A stretch of DNA of 64,000 nt from the NCBI RefSeq assembly GCF_014805625.2, contig NW_023998464.1, positions 186,001-250,000 on the forward strand, written 5' to 3'. Shown in pieces: positions 44,011-57,665 of this stretch (positions within the stretch are counted from its first letter, which is position 1; the number at the start of each line of letters is the position of its first letter). The stretch is from Glossina fuscipes (lineage: Eukaryota; Arthropoda; Insecta; Diptera; Glossinidae). The notes below the pieces were generated by a model. The model ran no database searches. It saw only the letters and a list, made by a program, of their open reading frames with translations, and was not told the DNA's origin. A program made the translations under genes and the position numbers.

Positions 44011-46589
44011 AAATTAATAACAACCCATTCAAGAAAATGTGTTTCTTGCCGTCAATTGAAACAATTTGCACAATCATTTCATCCTTATTAATGCTAATCA
44101 TTTTCACTAAAATTAATCGCAAATTTGATTTTTAGTAAAAGAACATTTTTCATATTTCATTCCTTATTCTATTTTACATTTTTCTAATTGTTATATAGCT
44201 TTCTCGCCCTATTCGTTTTAATTAAAATGAGTATTTTACGAGCCACCATTCTCGCACTTTGTTCGGTTAGCTTGGTCGAGTTTCAGCTTTTTTGTTTCCC
44301 ATTTTATTACATTAGAATTATTTACGTTAGCGTTCTTTTGGTATAGCGTATATAAAATGATAATTTAGTGTTACACTCATGTAAACTTTCACAGAAAGTT
44401 TTTCCATTAGCGAATGTAAAGGGAATTTTAATGAATTTTTAGAAAACGGTTAAAAAAGCTTCGCATTGCTTAGGTACGATTGCCAGAATTTAAATGTTTT
44501 GCGCTAATTTTTGTTTATAACATTTAAAGTAAGCGGCCTTGCATTTAACTGGCAGCTTTAAACTCGTATATATATATATATACACTTTCTTAAATCGGAA
44601 GTACTGCGGCACACATCTGGTTCAAATTTGACAACATAAAAGCCATTAGCGCTCCAGCTGCGCTTCGTTCCGTACAACACACAAAAACATATTTTCCGAG
44701 CTTTACAATATGATATTTTGTTGAGCGAAGCAGTTGCATTAAATTTTGCAAAAAAATGTTTACCGCACACGTTACGCAAATGGGTGGATTAAGAATTGTT
44801 ACCGCCAATGTTATGGGTTGATATCACTAATGATCCTCGAGAAATCGGATCAAATATTGTTGCTTGAAATAACTTTTAATAAATTCTGTGTTCAGCAAGT
44901 GCTCATATGATCGTTTTAAAATTGTAAAAGAGAAATAAGAACGACAAAGTAAATATACTCTGACTAACTGGTAGTCCCAACAGATAAATTTACCAATTGC
45001 AAGGAGTTAACTAAAACGAGTTTATAATTCTGTACATCACGGAAATGTAAGATAAATACTGAGAATAATTACTACATCTGTGATTGAATCCGCCCTTTGG
45101 TGGCAAAAATCACCCCGGAGGTGAGTAGGTTGCTAGTAAAAACCACTGAGATATATAAAATTTAAAAATATTAATAATAACAACTATTGTATGCACAGCA
45201 GATTAAAATTCGCTTATTCACTTCAAACATTTCATTCAGTTTGTATTCATATAAATTAACATTCTTACCTCATTACAGCTATGTCTCTTCGTTTAGATTA
45301 CACATCTTTTAGATTGAATTCTCTTTGCATATGTTTTACTTAACAAAACTTCATTTCACTTAATTCGGACTTAGGCCAAGTGAAATGCTAACCTCATGTA
45401 ATTCTAATAATCATTGGTGGATTACTTTCTGTCTTCATGTTATATTTGTGCCTAAACTAAATGAAATTTATTTATGCATGTTGTGCTCTGGCCTTAAACT
45501 ACAAGTCTCTGTTAGAGATGAATATTGAAAACCAAACATAGGAGTAGGGGGGAGAGGAAAAAAAAATGCGAAAATGAAATTCAAATTTTGAAAGCAACAT
45601 CCAGCTGCACGTCTATATGATAAATAAACTGAACTTCCGTCCATCCGCGCACTTACCGGTTGCATATTTTAGTAAAACCGAAATTCACCTGCTAGTTGGC
45701 ATTTTTCATATACATGGTTATGCGTGCTTTATTCAGTGTTTCTATATTTATTTGTTTTCTCTTGTTCACGTTGTTGCAAGCACTAGAAAAAATTTATGTA
45801 ATATATGATTTTGTTGTTGTTTCTATAATGCAAATCCCGTGACACGTGCAACTTTGCTTGACTCTTAGAAAATTGTTTACAAATTTTTTTTTTGAGTTTG
45901 AAATTTTTACAACTATTTTCTTATTAACTTTTGTTAAACTTTTTCGAAATATTATTTTGTCCCATTTTTTCTTTTTCGTTTTTTTTTTCTTTTAATGAAA
46001 CCGTTGTCAAGTTGTTATCATTTTTCCACATCACTGAACTCGTTTGCTTTAATATGAAAATTCATTTGTTTTTTTTTTGCTGCTATTGAACCTTAACAAT
46101 ATTCCATCTGCTTGATGTTAGACTTTTTCATACAAGTAGATATTTTTTCACTGCTCAAGGAAAATTTATTGAATTAAAGTGAAGAAGTCGCATCAAGCTA
46201 ACCCACTTTTGCTAAGGTTGTGTCTTTGCTAAAAATGTCTTTGTTAAGTTGCGAAGTACCGTGAAGTAAAAAAAAAACCATTAAAATAAATACTAAAATT
46301 AAAAAAAACTAAACAAACCAATTTTTTAATCATAAGAACAGAAAACCAAAAAATTATATCACTGCTATTAAGTGTCATGTACTGTTACACAGATATGCAT
46401 TGCACAAGCACAGTACAAATCAAATTGTTCCAATTTTTGTATATATCTTAACGGGCGCCGAAAGCTATTAAAAAACTTCAGTTTCAGTGCTTTCATACGG
46501 GCCCGTAACAATACTCCTTACCTGAGGCACTTTTAGCAAAGACAGAAATATGAGCAAAGCACGATGCGCTAACTTCACGGAAATAATAT
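44011..46589. other. AT-rich non-coding DNA
   Basis: No gene supported. TATATA run near 44568-44582 and T/A homopolymers near 45885-46080. Two overlapping minus-strand ORFs at 44558-44808 are unrecognised. Confidence 0.5.
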
Positions 46590-46790
46590 TTTATACCCAT
46601 TACCGGGGGGTAGATATGCTTTGTCAAAACGTGTACAACGCCTAGAAAAGAGTTTCAGAGACCTCACAATATATTTAGGCACGGCCGTCTGTCCGTCTTT
46701 GTAATGTCTGTTGTAAACATTCTCCTGGCCGCAAAAATGAAGCTATCGGCGTTAGATTTCGCAGGAATAGTTTCCAAGTTTCCATTGCCA
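46590..46790 (+). repeat. mini-me-like GTCY repeat, family B
   Basis: Block order: TATACCCATTACCGGGGGGT (46591), TTTGTCAAAACGTGTACAAC (46621), AGAGTTTCAGAGACC, GGCCGTCTGTCCGTC (46684) and AATGAAGCTATCGGCG (46736). The TTTGTCAAAACGT block distinguishes this family from family A; it recurs at 52.4 and 58.6 kb. Confidence 0.65.
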
Positions 46791-47039
46791 AATCGGTCGA
46801 ACCTGTACAGTAAGAACGCCTCTGCTTTTCAAATATGGAGTGGAATAAAAAGTTGTTTTTATACTTCGTACTCACAAATTGCCCAGATAAATCTACAAAA
46901 ATTTCAATGCATGTTCTATGGGCTACGCTGTAGTGCCTGTACAAATATGAGAAATATTGACCACGTCTTCCCAGTGCCACAAAATTTAATTTTTTTTTCA
47001 ATACCTTCATAACGCGTAAAAATAACCTTCAAAAACTCC

Positions 47040-47220
47040 ATAAGGTATACAAATTCTTGGCCAGTTTGAAACTCGGAATGCATCCGAACTTGTCCGTCTT
47101 TCCTTCCGTCCATCTGTCTGTCTGCACAACTTTGTAGTAACTGTGGTAAGCTTTCTCCCGTTCGGAAAAACGATGACATCGCTTAAGAACTTGCAAAAGA
47201 ATTTGACCCAAACTCTTCAG
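47040..47220 (+). repeat. Second adjacent GTCY repeat copy
   Basis: Starts about 250 bp after the previous copy. TTTGAAACTCGGAATGCATC leads into TTGTCCGTCTTTCCTTCCG and TCCATCTGTCTGTCTGC (about 47110-47127). It may be part of a tandem arrangement or a second insertion. Confidence 0.5.
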
Positions 47221-50200
47221 AGAGCACGCCTACAACGCCCATATGTCTATGCAATAAAAACTGTCAACACTTTTGCTTTCCGTGTTTTTTGCTTCTTACT
47301 CATCAAGCGCAACACATTCTGAAAGTAGAGAAAATCAGCCGCGCCCACCCAATATTATAGATTATGAAAATTTGGTTCTACTTCCCTTTTTTTAATGGTT
47401 TTTAGCATAACGATGATTCGGTCACGACCGTTTATAATCCATTTGCTAAAATATTTGCTTATGTGTAATACTCTGGAGCAAAGTTAATGATGAAAATCTT
47501 AAATAATTAATACACTAAAATAATGGAAATGCATTAAATTTTTGTCGCGAAATTTTTTCATTTTTGCATACGCACATTTATATGTTTTTAAATTTGTGTC
47601 CCTAAGCTATATATCAATTTTAAAAAAGTATGCAAATTTTTCCATTTTCTATTTTATAATTTTTTTTTTTTATATAAATTAAGCAGAAAATTTTTTCAAC
47701 GGTTTTTGCTTTTATTCTTAACCATTGACGGAGTTGATAAAAAATAAATAACATAAAAAAAATGTCTACCGTAAATAACAACTAAAACTATTTTCTATGG
47801 GGAGTGTCAACAAAAACGCTGTACAGCTATACCCATAATAACTATTTGGCCTATTGACGGTCACTGTACTCCTCCCATCAAAGTTATAAATTTTGTTGCA
47901 CATTCCTACAGAAAGTAAAAAAACATTTAATTTGATTAAATATTTCAGTTTTTTTAATATTTTTTTTTAAGTTTTACACTCACCCCTTTTTTGTGCGAGC
48001 TTTATAAATTCGCTAGACGACATTCTAAAGAGTGATTGACGTGTTAAGCGGAAAAGTGTAATATTTTAGTTTAAAAATTCCATCCGTAATAAAAAAATAA
48101 ACAAAAAATTTAAACGAGATATTAGTATATACTAAAAAGCCCGATGAAAGAAATTTATTATTAGATTTGACAGAATTTTTAATTTTTCAACATACATTTC
48201 TTGCGAATAAATGCCAAGTAAATGATATTTAAAGTATATGATGAAAGGCTGGCAGACACTGTTAACCGTTATTAAGGTTCCTACACAGAACTTGCTCTTC
48301 TCACAGTCATCTTTTCTTGATTTACTGAATTTTACAAAAAGAAGTAAAAGACATTGCCAAACTCCGCTAATTATGATATATAGATTTCACTTTCGTAAAT
48401 AGCGGAAAATGAAGGCGAAAGTTACATTTTTTATACTTGATTACCCCCTACATTAAGGGTCATACAAAGAACCTCGTGTTCTCATTTTCTCTACAAGTAT
48501 CTGTTATTAAGTTGTTAGAAGAAGAAGAAGAGGAAAATGATGATATTATCGGATACCGATAGCTTGGTAAAGTTCATGTAAAGCGGTTTGTATTCTCATT
48601 GAAAGTTTTGTTAACAGGAGGGTGAACGATCTTTTGTTGGGAATTCTCTGATTTTTAAAAGCGATAGGATAAGAACATTGTCGGGAAAAGCTAACTTTAG
48701 TCATTAAACCTTTCCCATCCAGTAGAGTCGATGATTTGATGTCGTTGACTTACTGGATTCTAGAAGCAGAAGAAGAAGAAGAGGCTTATCGCAAAATATA
48801 TTCGATAATTACTTGCCACACATAATAATCCTGAAGGTCTCAAACAGTTCCGTGCTATAGCTTTTGATCAAGTAACAATGCAAGATTGTTTCGTTCCCTC
48901 CTACGAAAGTCGCTTATCGCGTAAGGTGTATTCTGATTGCAAATAAGATAAATAAACAGAAAATATCAGATTCCCTGTAAATAATAAATAAACGATAAGT
49001 TGGAAGAAAATACGAAGGTGCAAGACTTTTGTTAACATAAATTTTTTCAAAGCCCTGAGCATACCCCGAATAAGAGGACTCGTTACAATTGTCGTTGGAC
49101 GCTTGTAAATTTGTTCCAAGCCAAACCTTCAAGGAGTCTTTTTGTGCCCGAAGCATTCCATATACTTACCTCCTCTATGCGTTGCAAAGGAACATGGAAC
49201 GGGCGCTTCGGTTAGCAACTTAATCCGTCTTGACTATAACTACCATTTCTCCTAAGTGTAATGCGCATTGGATCGCGATTAATGAACCACGCGCATTACG
49301 CACCTTTCAAGATCGTTTTACTACCATTACTAAGGATTAGGTCGAGGTCGGATGCTGTAAAAAGCAGTTGAAAACTGCCTGTATTTACATTTACACATTT
49401 GGTATTCAAAATTCGTTAAGCTAAGTGTGCGGGCAACATATGTAGAAATAAATCGATAACGGCAGAGAATCAGTAGATATATTTCTAACTTTCCGTAGCA
49501 CCTAGCGGGCAATTGCATAAACGTTGCATCGTTGTTACAGATGTTGTTTGTGGTTTATATTCTCTATTACATATAAGCGCTTTAAACAAACCGCAACGAT
49601 ATAAGCGGTGAAAATCTCTTTTATTTTATTCTCTTTTTCTACCCACTGCATGCGAAATAATTTGCTTCGGAAAAAGCATGAGTGATGAGTTGTGTTAGAA
49701 AGAAAGAAAGGAGCATTTTTATCAAAAACCGCATACCAGCAGCATTGATGGACTTCTTCGAATTTTGCTGTTAGTAGCCTTGGCGGTTTGCTTTACCATA
49801 ACAGGGAGTGAAACGCAATCGTTTGGCAGGCCCGTACATCGTTTAGATTTAATTGTTTGGCAAACTTTTCTATGGCCAATTATCGCAAACGTAACGATGC
49901 ATACAAACAATAATGACAACGATTACAACAACAACATAAACAACAACAACAACAACAATAAAGAAGTAATTTCTGGACTCTGGTGTCAATTGAAATTCAT
50001 ATGAACCATAGGCTGGGTGTTGTATTTTCAATTTGATGTTTGATAAACGAAGTACAGTTCGTATAAAAACCAAAGCAAATATGGAGATGTAAGAGTGAAT
50101 GCGTTTGTGTTTGAAAAAGTTTCGTACACTTGTATTTACAAGGCAGTCTAACCTTTGATTAGCGTACGAGTTTTTACAACAATAATTCAAATTATTCGAT

Positions 50201-51004
50201 ACAAACTAATTGCCTTTAGACTGAAGAATATTGGTTCACTAAATTGATACTTAAGAGAGGTTTCACTGTTCTTACGTAGAGATAGATATAAGTTCGTCGT
50301 ACACTTCAACGTTATATTCTTCATCACTTTGTACGTGATTGTCCTCGATTCTAATCACATGCAAAATTGTATGTGCTTTCAATAACTAGACTAGCAACAC
50401 ACATATGGTTCACACAAATACGTGTTTATTGTTAAGCCCATTGAGGCTTGCTTGCATTGGGATTAGAAGGGTATGTGTATTCCATATAGTGGTTGCTTTT
50501 TGTTTCAAGTTGCACGTTAAGTTTTGTCCGTAGTTCAATTGTCTTTGAGGTATTTTCGTATTACGTTACAGTCGGTAGCTGTGCGTGAACGGGGATTTGC
50601 GGTCACAAATTTGTTTGCTAATGCAAGCGTTTGCAGCAGCACAGTCATTCCATAAAAAAATGTGGCGTTTTAAATCTGTTTTGTACCAATCATAGAACGT
50701 ATTTCAGAGATTTGTGAAATTTTTTTCATAGAAATCCTCATACGAGATGCTATAAAACGTGTTTGCTTTTGATCAGCAGGAAGAGGATTCCGCTGAAATT
50801 AGTCATATCTCTCTGCCTTTTATTTCTATGGTGTCATTACGATTGCAAAAGATTATGTTTGTGGTGAAGTTGAAAATATGTGTCCGTGCTCCATTATCAA
50901 AGAGGTAATAATTTTCTCCCGCCGCCGCCCCGTGCTTGTGGTACCGACTATGTTAATTTAATGCAGACATACGTAACACCCACACGGGCTTAAGATAGAC
51001 GCCA
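47221..51004. other. AT-rich non-coding DNA
   Basis: No supportable gene. Two GAAGAAGAAG stretches (about 48520 and 48769), a short inverted repeat TAATGCGC/GCGCATTA near 49259 and 49291, and an AAC/AAT microsatellite (about 49918-49962) are visible. Confidence 0.5.
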
Positions 51005-51240
51005 CATTTTATTATACATACGATTGATTCAGAATCATTCTCTAAATCGATATAAGTCTGTCTGTCTGTCTGTCCGTCTGATGTTTGTCGATGCATTTTG
51101 CGTTTAAACTGCAATTTTTGAAATATGTTGATAAAATTTAGTACACAGACATGCTTTGACTCAAGGACGAACGCTGTTGGAAATGTTTCGGATTGGTTCA
51201 CTTTTTCGACCATTTCCCATATAACGTTATATTTTAAAAA
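51005..51240 (+). repeat. mini-me-like GTCY repeat, family A, left arm of inverted pair
   Basis: GATTGATTCAGAATCATTCT (51022), then a clean (TCTG)n TCCGTCTG core at about 51056-51080, ATAAAATTTAGTACACAGAC (51130), AAGGACGAACGCTGTTGG (51163) and CCATTTCCCATATAACG (51210). It is the best preserved copy in the window. Confidence 0.75.
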
Positions 51241-51414
51241 ATAGTTATACGGAAAAAATTTGTAATATTCGAATTTTTTTGGCAAAACTCGTTGAGTAAT
51301 TGCGCTTCGACCTTGAAAATTGGTATGAAAAACATTGTTTGGGGAAATTGGCTGGCGAAATTTTTTGAATCTTCTTTCGTATAAACCTTTCTCCGGAAAC
51401 TGGTATATGATAGA

Positions 51415-51669
51415 AAAGTCGAATTTTCAATATTTCATGGTGAAAGGCGTAGAAAAAGTGATCAGATCCAGACTATTTTCAATAGCGTTCGTCTTTGTCC
51501 TAAAAAACGTTGGTGTATCTATTTTCATATAAATGCTTTTGCACAAGAAGACAAGCCGCGCAGACGGACAGACACCCTTAGCTCGATCTAACAATTGATT
51601 CTGAATCGATCGGTATAACAAAAAGAGCAAACTTCATATACCCTTGTGCCGACGGCAGTGTAGGGTATA
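51415..51669 (-). repeat. mini-me-like GTCY repeat, family A, right arm of inverted pair
   Basis: The same blocks in reverse order and complement: GTGATCAGATCCAGACTATT (51459), AATAGCGTTCGTCTTTGTCC (51481), CAGACGGACAGACAC (51561) and GATTCTGAATCGATCGGTAT (51597). It ends in a hairpin, TATACCCT (51638-51645) and AGGGTATA (51662-51669), with a 16-base loop. Such terminal stem-loops are typical of mini-me and DINE-like elements. Confidence 0.7.
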
Positions 51670-54600
51670 AACAAATTGGTGTAGAATCCAAGCAGACGCC
51701 CTCCTTTGCCAGATTTGCTATTCAGTGATTATAAATTGCATTTTGTTACAAAAACATTTTAAAGAAAAATATATTTTCTTCTTTGTCCTCTTCTTTTTCA
51801 CGAATTCTAATAACATGTAAATGAGTTTTTTTAAATGATTTTCTTGCATTTGCTGTAATTTAAAGCTACTGTAATTTAATTTAAAAGACATTGAAATTGT
51901 GTTATCTCGGCAAGTTAAAGTAAGCAAATAATCCTTTTGTGCCGGTCTATGCCTATGAGTGCATAGCTGAGTACATTTAAGTGAGCATTTTGCTTATGGC
52001 TTCGCATTTAAAATCACCAAGGGATTACGCCCGCTTGCTTCGGCTAAAAGCAGATTAATTATTTAGCGGCAAAAGTTAAATATCTACCGCATTCAATTTC
52101 TGGCATTAGTGAATAAAGTTTAAGTACCGTTCGTACACAAGGAAATAAGTGAAATGTTCGCTCATTCCTTGCCATTGTTTTTAAAGGATACGTTTCTGTT
52201 AAAGTAAAATAACAAAATGCATAATTTTTCTATTTCTGTTATACGTATGTTATAAATTATTTAAAGCGCATTTTAATTGCATACCACATTACATCATAGA
52301 AGGACTTTTTTGAATTTGTAAAAACATCTCTTCATATATTCGAATTTCGAATAAAATAAACAATTTTTAATATTTATGTGTAATATTTTTATATATTGTC
52401 AACGAAGGATGAGGGGGATTATCCATTTTGTTAAAACGTTTGCAACGTGCAGAAATAAGACAAATATACTCTTCAAAGCATATATTCTTGATCAGCAATA
52501 AATTCTGAATTAATTTAACTTTTCAACTTTGGCCTTTTAATCAATCAAAGAATGTTTGGACCAACTTTTAACTGTAGCAAATTTACCCAAAGATTATGGA
52601 CCAAATTAAGTTATTTTGGTGGAAATCCATATATTCCATCGCTATCGTCAAATCAAGATGAGGTAGTTGATTGGAAAATTTGGAAACTACACGTGCCTTA
52701 TAAGCAGTTTTTTAAGCCGAAAACTTGAAATGAATCAAATTGACCCACGCGGCAGTTCCGATGTTAAATCTTTACGCAAAAATATTAAAATGAGCACACA
52801 TTGCCTAATGCTTCTGCTCGGATAGAAGCGTTAATACTTTCAATGACAAGAACATTAGTTGCATTCACTTAATATGTTTTTTTTTTTTTTTTTTGATATT
52901 TGCCTTTTTTTATTCAGGCGACTTTAAATGTTGTTTAGATTTCTCCCATATTCGCCATTCGACGCTGGATTATATTTAATCGAGTGGTTCCATTTCTATT
53001 ATCATGAAGTTACCGTAATGGTAACAGTTTTGGTTTTCAACAGGACGACTCTTCGGCTTGCTTCGATAACGCTCTGGTTATAACACGTCTTTATATGGTA
53101 TAAATTTGGATGAGAGTATATGAGTAATGGTGAACTAATTTGTGTTGTGCTTTATGTAGTCTTTCTCTTTCGTCTGTATAAGTTGTCTTGATAAAAAAGA
53201 ACATTTTCCCCACTTGCACTCCTTTTTTTTTTGTCTTCATTGTTGAAAGGATTTAATTGTGGTACATAATAATAGTGCATGCTGCGGTTGAATTAGGATA
53301 ATTGCTATGCCATTGCGGACTCTAAAGAATAGTAGCCAAATCCGAATCGCGGGATTATTGGCACTTTTTGATCAATTTGATTGCTTTTCCTCTGTGTGCA
53401 AAGCGTAGTTCGGTGAATAATTTTATGTAAAATAAAATGTGAGTGTTTCCCTTAGGTTGTCTGAAATAGGTGGTGCCTCAAAGTTGAACACTTTTTTATG
53501 ACAATCCTCTGTAATAAATATTGTAATGTTCTTAATCTCCATGAAGCTGCTACGGTGCGCATGTAATATTTTAAATAAAAATTTTAAATGCAATTTTTAA
53601 ATCTTAATATAAATAGATTAAGAAAATGTATAAAGGAAAGGTAAGTCAACATAAAAATGAACAAACACCACCAAAGAAATATTTTATCTAAGAGGTAACC
53701 AAGATGCGTTGTAAACTGTGCAAAATTTTCCTTCTTAGTTAAGGACAATACTGTCACTATATTTCTTCACGTTATTGTTGTTGTGAAGTTCTACCACAGG
53801 AAGTTCATGTTACACTAATTAGTGTTAAGCTAGAATCCGTAGCCCAGCCACGCTAATGCTTATTTACGTTTGCACATTTAATCCTTTACGTATGGTGTTC
53901 TTTTTTTTTTCTTTTTTTTTTAATATGATTTCAAAAAAGCAAAGCAAACGACAAGAGAAAGCGAGCAACAAGCCACAAATTTTGCGCACTCGTCAGGGGG
54001 ATAAGGACATGATTATACTTTTTTTTAATTGCTAAAAAAGCCAGAAGAAGAAGAAAAGGAAGAAGTATATAATTTTCGGTGCTTGGCAAAGATTTGGGTT
54101 GCCTTTTGATATATGTTACATGCTTGGTGATGTTTTTTTTTCCTTTAAAACGAATAATGATTTTAATAAACGGACAAAAACTTTTTTCCACGTTTGCGCT
54201 TTGTCTCCAGATAAGCATCCATAACAACATTCTAATCTTTTATCGTAAGCATGCTGTTTAAACAAATGTAGCATTGTAGTAATAGAATAATAGAATAGAA
54301 ACATAAAACAATATTAATGAAATGTCCTGACGAGGTCAACAGTCAGTCATTCAAATTTTCATATCTTTTATAAGCTGGGAAGGTATTGTGTGAAAGTAAA
54401 GAAGAAACTTATCGCAAATGGAGATATGAAAAAAGTGCTCCTTGACTCGAAGCTTCCCCCTGTTCTCAAGAAAATAATACTGCTCAAGATAAAAAACAAA
54501 ATATGCTAAATCATATCAAAAAAAATAATTTGCGAGAAGACAATGAATTCAATCACTAGATGTGGAAATGAAAAGCTAACTTATAAACATTACAGAAACG

Positions 54601-57539
54601 AGAGCCAAATCCGCTGACCAAAATGCGAGATATATTCAGCGCTAGAATTACGAACATTTTGCATAAATACCTGTCTCTGTGAAAACAGATCAGTTTGATC
54701 GCCTATCTCTATAGGCGCATTAGTAAGCAGATGGAAAGCATTTTATGGATAAGCATCTGGATATGTCTTCAGTTACAAACGGAAATATTACATATATTTT
54801 ATCTTATTTTTTGTGGGTCGCACCTTGGCTCCTCTCTATTCCAAACAAATAAGTTTACTTTTAACGTAAATCGAATTAATTAAATTCCTTAAAGAGAAAA
54901 TTTGTAAATTTTTGGATTTATATTTAAATAAACGCATAATTTACATTCAAGAGCAACTTAACTTTATACTCAAAGGAAAAAATGAAATTCAATAGCATTG
55001 TTAACATGAATATTAACCGAAAATTTCGAAATGAATACATTTTTCCATATCCTTATATATGTATGAACAAAATCATGGCCATTGTTTGTCAAGCATTATA
55101 AAAATTTCTTGAACTTAACAGATTTATTCATTCAGGACGCACACATATATATTGATAATCCCATATAAACATGTGTGTTAGCATGCATAACTGCATACGC
55201 ACATCGGTTTTTCCCTTCTGCTCTTTCTTGCGCTGTAGAATGTGTATGAAAGAATGAAAGAATTATGTTTCCTTAAGATTTATAGGCTCTCGGCCATATT
55301 TCAATCGATGAATTTGAAGCAGCTTTATTGTTATGCAAAAAATTCAAGTGCGAAACAATTCGTGGCAAATGGGAAGCAAGACGGCTTAGTTCCATCCTTG
55401 ATATAAATGTTCATTTTTTACTTATTTACGGTTTCGTTGAGCGAGTTGAAGGTGACACGAGAAAAATGTGAAATCAACTTATGTAGCGTATGTTCTTATG
55501 CAAAATCGTGACAATCATAAATTTTGCTGTGAAAGCAAAAGCTTAAATTTCTAACTAAACTAAATCTCGATCTATACTATTTGCCCAAATATTCGTATAT
55601 TTCTTTTTCATTATGAATTTGAGGTTTTATCAATAGTGACCGTCACTTGCTTTAGAAATACGTGTCTATTAACAAAGCATGCAAAAAAGAAAAGTACGAT
55701 GTAAAGAGAAATAGGAATCTTTTAGGCAAAGACGGCGAGCGATTCCCAAAAAATTAGTTTCAGTTGCAAAAAATTCAATGACCGACGTTCTCCATATTTC
55801 AATCCGTCTTTTTTTTGTCGACTTACCACAGTTGTAAAAATCAGAGTAGGAAATTCGGCTCAAACGTCCCTTAATCGTTTAAAAATTCAATGTTGAAAAG
55901 TTGGTTGTGTGTGTAGTCTGCGTGCACGCACACCATAAATGAGCAACTAAAACAACTTCGAGGAAAAAGCGGTAATTTTTTCATATGCTCCTCTATAACA
56001 TTCGGGGCTGTGAAGATATTTTGGGAAACAAGCTACCCAAACGTTCGCCAAATCGAAAGTCTTGTCTCGTTGAATTACTCACAAAAGTTTTACCAGTAAG
56101 ACATAACTCGGTATAGTAGCAAACATTGAGCTATGTGGTTCGCAAACTCAAAATATTAATCTCAATAAAATGGTTTAGTTGCCATGTATTAAGGGTGACG
56201 CACTGTTTCCAGTATTTCAGAGCTCAATTAGAGCGCTTGAGCGGTTGATTATTGAACACGCCGAGTGTTATAAATGGTAAAAGCCAAATGCTTGCTACAT
56301 AGAATGACATTATTCGGGAACTCATAACACACATACATAGATATGCGTCCAAACTGTATAGCGGAACCTATTTTAAACTGTTTGCTTACTTGTACTTTTG
56401 CTGAAATCACGATTATGGTCTGAAAAATTTACACACCGAAGATCATAAAGATGAAACTTTTTCTTATCACTCTCGCGGTTTCCTTGGAAATCGTTCGCTA
56501 TAGCCGCTACAACAAAACAAATGATGGTCTTAAGTTATGAAGATCAAGGATTTGAAAGCGATAAAGATTGCTATGTTCGTAGTAGTGCGCAAAGACTTCT
56601 TTATTCATTAGGGCAATGTATACTAAACACACGACATTCCGTGCAACAGTACCGAGGCCACAAAAAAGTTATTCAGCTAAGTTCACTAATGACAGCATGT
56701 CGTGGGCTGAAGGCAAAAGTGTAATTCTGGAGAGACCATCTAGAAAGTTACGTGGGGCAGCAAGTGAACAAAAAAGATCTTTTGTCGTTGACATGATGTC
56801 AAGTTAATTACAGGTTATAGTTAAAAAAAATACTTTTCTTTTCTTTTTTTTTTTTGTTTAATAAAAGAATTTTTATATCAAAACATATCTGATCTGTATC
56901 GGATGTGCGTGATATGCCGATCATATCATATATAATACATTGAAAGTATCATACAATTAACATTTTGAAGACATATTCCTCTTCCTCTCTTCTCGTCTTA
57001 TGTTTAATTTTCCATTTTTTTGCTTTGCTTTGATTTTGAAAAAAATGAACACAATTTCCTTTTGTATTCATTCCGCATATTTTATAAAAATAATCAAACT
57101 TCAGGTTCATCTGCGTATATACTGGTATGCAAGCACCGTGGGAGTTTCGAAACTTGGCTGCCCTAGCTGACGGTGTAAAACTTAATTGAAAAACTTTTAA
57201 ATGTACTGCGTTTTAATTTGTTGTCTACTTTTTACAGACACTTTACGCTTTTAAATACAAGTTAACTAAATGGTGTTGTTGTACATAAAGTTTTCGTTAA
57301 GCTATTAAACGCTTGGTTAACGAAACATTGTTAAAATTACTAAAGATAATGGAAAAATAAGAAACAAAGAGAACATATCAAAAAAAAAAAGAAAAAATTA
57401 AATTATTTTAAAACCAAAAACAAGTAAACACACGATAATTGGACGCGGCATCACATTAAGTTCGCTACATCACCCTACAGTTATTCATGCGACGACTTTT
57501 TAGAATAAAATATTACATGGAAGTTTCGCAACAGTGGCT
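51670..57539. other. AT-rich non-coding DNA
   Basis: No gene recognised. T-rich runs near 52878 and 53900. A family B repeat lies at 52400-52520 and is listed separately. The two overlapping ORFs at 56521-56807 have no motif I recognise. Confidence 0.5.
52400..52520 (+). repeat. Truncated family B repeat
   Basis: TTTTGTTAAAACGTTTGCAA (52427), ATATTCTTGATCAGCAATAA (52482) and TTCTGAATTAATTT (52502) follow the family B order. The GTCY core is absent, so the copy is truncated or decayed. Confidence 0.5.
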
Positions 57540-57665
57540 CGATCCAAGTCCCACCCAGGAAAGCATGGGAAGGACAGAGGGACAGACAAGTTTAGATTGA
57601 CTCAGCAATTGATAAAAGATGGATCTATCTCAAGTCCTTCTGGATATTGCATAGATCCCTACAAA
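57540..57665 (-). repeat. mini-me-like GTCY repeat, family A, minus orientation
   Basis: GGGACAGACAAGTTTAGAT (57580) is the complement of the GTCY core and its flank. AAGTCCTTCTGGATATTGC (57632) is the complement of the block GCATCCAGAAGG seen at 19875. Confidence 0.5.

Noticed and set aside
44558..44808. Two overlapping minus-strand ORFs that look mildly hydrophobic, possibly a receptor exon
   Set aside because: No family motif and no splice signals that would join them to anything.
49765..50190. ORFs with Asn-rich or Val-rich tracts on opposite strands
   Set aside because: Both are translations of the AAC/AAT microsatellite at about 49918-49962.
56521..56807. Overlapping plus-strand ORFs of 67 and 63 codons
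   Set aside because: No motif, no second copy and no exon signals; could be a transposon scrap but nothing supports it.
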